From NCBI GenBank assembly GCA_977006965.1, contig OZ345374.1, positions 124,001 to 188,000 on the forward strand: a stretch of DNA of 64,000 nucleotides. The letters run 5' to 3'. This document shows, piece by piece, positions 62,454 to 64,000 of the stretch. Origin of the DNA: Phymatolithon calcareum. Taxonomy: Eukaryota > Rhodophyta > Florideophyceae > Hapalidiales. The position numbers were made by a program, and so were the translations under genes. Below the pieces are notes generated by a model that was given only the letters and a program-made list of their open reading frames with translations, searched no databases and was not told where the DNA came from. The first letter of the stretch is position 1; the number at the start of each line of letters is the position of its first letter.

Positions 62454-63071
62454 TAGAGCACGCCTGCGCCTAGCCCGAGCTCATTCGCAGATGTTGGTGA
62501 CGTCTTGTGGCCTGATTCGAGCCCTGCGCCAGTTGTATCTTCAAGCGGTCGCGTCTGCTTCCTGGCGTCCGCCATTGTGGAGCTGGAAGATGGTTCCATT
62601 AAGGAGATGAGAGAAGTGAAGATTGGAGATCAAGTGAAGGTTTCGGAAGACGTCTTCACAGAAGTGTTTATGTTCACCCACATGCTGAATTAAGACTTTG
62701 TGACATTCAAGACAAGCTGTGGTGCTACTCTTGCTTTTACACATGCGCAATATCTGTACGTAAACGGCGCTCTGGCCCTTGCAAGTTCCGTTCGCATCGG
62801 GTATTTCGTGCAGTCCGCGGCCGGCGAGAGCCTTTTAGTTTCATCTGTCGGTATTTATTCCATTCCAGGTTTGTACAACCCTCAGACTGTTCATGGCGAC
62901 ATCGTGGTCAATGGAATCCGATCATCAACGTACACCACAGCTGTGCATCCGGACGCTACCCATGAAATGCTCTGCTCTGCGTGGCAGATAAACTATGGCG
63001 CTGGATTTAGATCATCGTTCGGATACATGTCGCCTGACGGCGGTGTTGCCCACTCGTGGGTGAAGCAATGA
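62454..63071 (+). pseudogene. Hedgehog-type Hint domain gene, left copy, with nonsense codon
   Basis: From about 62454 an open frame encodes a Ser/Pro-rich linker (STPAPSPSSFADVGDV, SSPAPVVSSSGRV). The Hint domain then starts at its catalytic Cys: CFLASAIVELEDGSIKEM, KIGDQVKV. At 62691-62693 a TAA interrupts the domain. The same frame goes on with FVTFKTSCGATLAFTHAQYLYVNG and ends WVKQ at 63069-63071. T-x2-H-x-L/Y is the second active-site block. Hint domains cleave themselves and, in hedgehog, attach a sterol to the N-terminal part; red algae are known to have such proteins. The stop would remove the second half, so this copy should be inactive unless a sequencing error is involved. The upstream exons are not identified. 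Confidence 0.7.
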
Positions 63072-63175
63072 ATATCTGAAATGGCATATCGGCGAGGAAA
63101 AAGGGAAAATGTCCCAGGCCAGAGCCGTTGCGCACGTTTCATGAAGTTACTGCAAATGATGCGTTTTACATGCAT
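62695..63175 (+). repeat. Left arm of Hint-gene inverted repeat
   Basis: Position x pairs with 126695 minus x. The 123-residue coding part (62700-63071) and the shadow frame beyond it are the same in both arms. Identity ends at 63176, where mismatches begin. Confidence 0.95.
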
Positions 63176-63519
63176 ACGATCGAGGATTCTGTTTTGTTGC
63201 AGAAAGACAATCCAATTCTAGATGTCTCGGACGCTTCTGGAGGAGAGAGACGTCTCTGGTCCGTTAACCGCCATCATCTAGATAGTGGTAAGTAAGCTTG
63301 TGTCTGATCTTCGTATATTTGCCTATTATGCGCATGACCAGCCGATCCTAAGATTATATTTTGCCAAGCATCTCTAATCTGACTCCGCATCTGCAATGAA
63401 AAGTCCATTCTCGAGAGCAGCCCTGTCCCATTTTCGTCGTCACCACATGAGCCGACTCGCCCACAAGTACAACCCGATTCGAACTCCATCTCGATAATCC
63501 CCGCGGAATCTTCGATCGC
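63176..63519. other. Spacer of the inverted repeat
   Basis: 344 bases between the arms. Each arm's reading continues differently here (minus strand: IIEMEFESGCTCGRVGSCGDDENG), suggesting the diverged 3' parts of two gene copies. Confidence 0.6.
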
Positions 63520-64000
63520 ATGCATGTAAAACGCATCATTTGCAGTAACTTCATGAAACGTGCGCAACGGCTCTGGCCTGGGACATTTTCCCTTTTTCCT
63601 CGCCGATATGCCATTTCAGATATTCATTGCTTCACCCACGAGTGGGCAACACCGCCGTCAGGCGACATGTATCCGAACGATGATCTAAATCCAGCGCCAT
63701 AGTTTATCTGCCACGCAGAGCAGAGCATTTCATGGGTAGCGTCCGGATGCACAGCTGTGGTGTACGTTGATGATCGGATTCCATTGACCACGATGTCGCC
63801 ATGAACAGTCTGAGGGTTGTACAAACCTGGAATGGAATAAATACCGACAGATGAAACTAAAAGGCTCTCGCCGGCCGCGGACTGCACGAAATACCCGATG
63901 CGAACGGAACTTGCAAGGGCCAGAGCGCCGTTTACGTACAGATATTGCGCATGTGTAAAAGCAAGAGTAGCACCACAGCTTGTCTTGAATGTCACAAAGT
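63520..64000 (-). repeat. Right arm of Hint-gene inverted repeat, runs off the window
   Basis: Reverse complement of 62695-63175. It continues beyond the window edge, so the total arm length is unknown. Confidence 0.95.
63624..64000 (-). CDS. Hint-domain protein, right copy, 5' truncated by window
   Basis: From the window edge leftward this encodes the C-terminal half of the same Hint protein (FVTFKTSCGATLAFTHAQYL ... MSPDGGVAHSWVKQ), stop at 63624-63626. The sequence matches the left copy. The region where the left copy has its TAA falls just outside the window, so I cannot say whether this copy is intact. The two copies face each other tail to tail. Confidence 0.75.
   Translation of the reverse strand, partial: FVTFKTSCGATLAFTHAQYLYVNGALALASSVRIGYFVQSAAGESLLVSSVGIYSIPGLYNPQTVHGDIVVNGIRSSTYTTAVHPDATHEMLCSAWQINYGAGFRSSFGYMSPDGGVAHSWVKQ

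Overview
The window is nuclear DNA of a eukaryote. Genes are compact, most have no intron, and the introns that can be placed are short (80-89 bp, GT-AG). The Rieske gene has a plastid-type leader, Hint (hedgehog-autoprocessing) genes are present and degenerate mobile elements are abundant. A red alga, probably a florideophyte, fits best; this is inference, not proof.

Layout. 0-16.5 kb is repeat-rich: a transposase scrap, a broken J-domain gene, a divergent histone H3 variant followed by a 57-bp-unit minisatellite, frameshifted genes of unknown family, and a decayed Tnp2-type transposase. 16.5-27.5 kb is one complete Ty3/gypsy chromovirus-type retrotransposon on the minus strand: identical 609-bp LTRs, 5-bp target duplication CCGAT, gag, a -1 frame pol and an integrase with chromodomain. 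It also carries a ~2.1 kb open frame on the opposite strand between pol and the 3' LTR. A second, decayed transposase-like gene lies beside it. 30.3-42.4 kb is the gene-dense core: a Rav1/DMXL-type protein, a NOPCHAP1-like protein, a BolA protein, a GT23 fucosyltransferase and a Cms1-type ribosome-biogenesis protein. 42.4-46.1 kb is gene-poor and packed with the words TACTGTA/TACAGTA. 46-53 kb holds two unrecognised intact genes and a broken plastid Rieske oxygenase of the PAO/TIC55 family. 53-58.3 kb has diverged repeat modules, a zinc-finger remnant joined to a 109-bp copy of the Rieske gene, and an intact 947-residue transposase. The right end is a Hint-domain gene present as two facing copies (481-bp arms, 344-bp spacer).

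Working relationships. The core genes are housekeeping: V-ATPase assembly (Rav1/DMXL), snoRNP and small-subunit biogenesis (NOPCHAP1-like, Cms1), Fe-S/redox (BolA) and glycosylation (fucosyltransferase). They are neighbours rather than an operon; BolA and the fucosyltransferase converge with 27 bp between them. The most unusual features are the antisense reading frame of the retrotransposon, the nonsense codon inside its integrase zinc finger, the palindromic Hint locus, and a scatter of near-perfect snap-back palindromes in the intergenic DNA. All homology calls were made by eye from motifs, without database searches.
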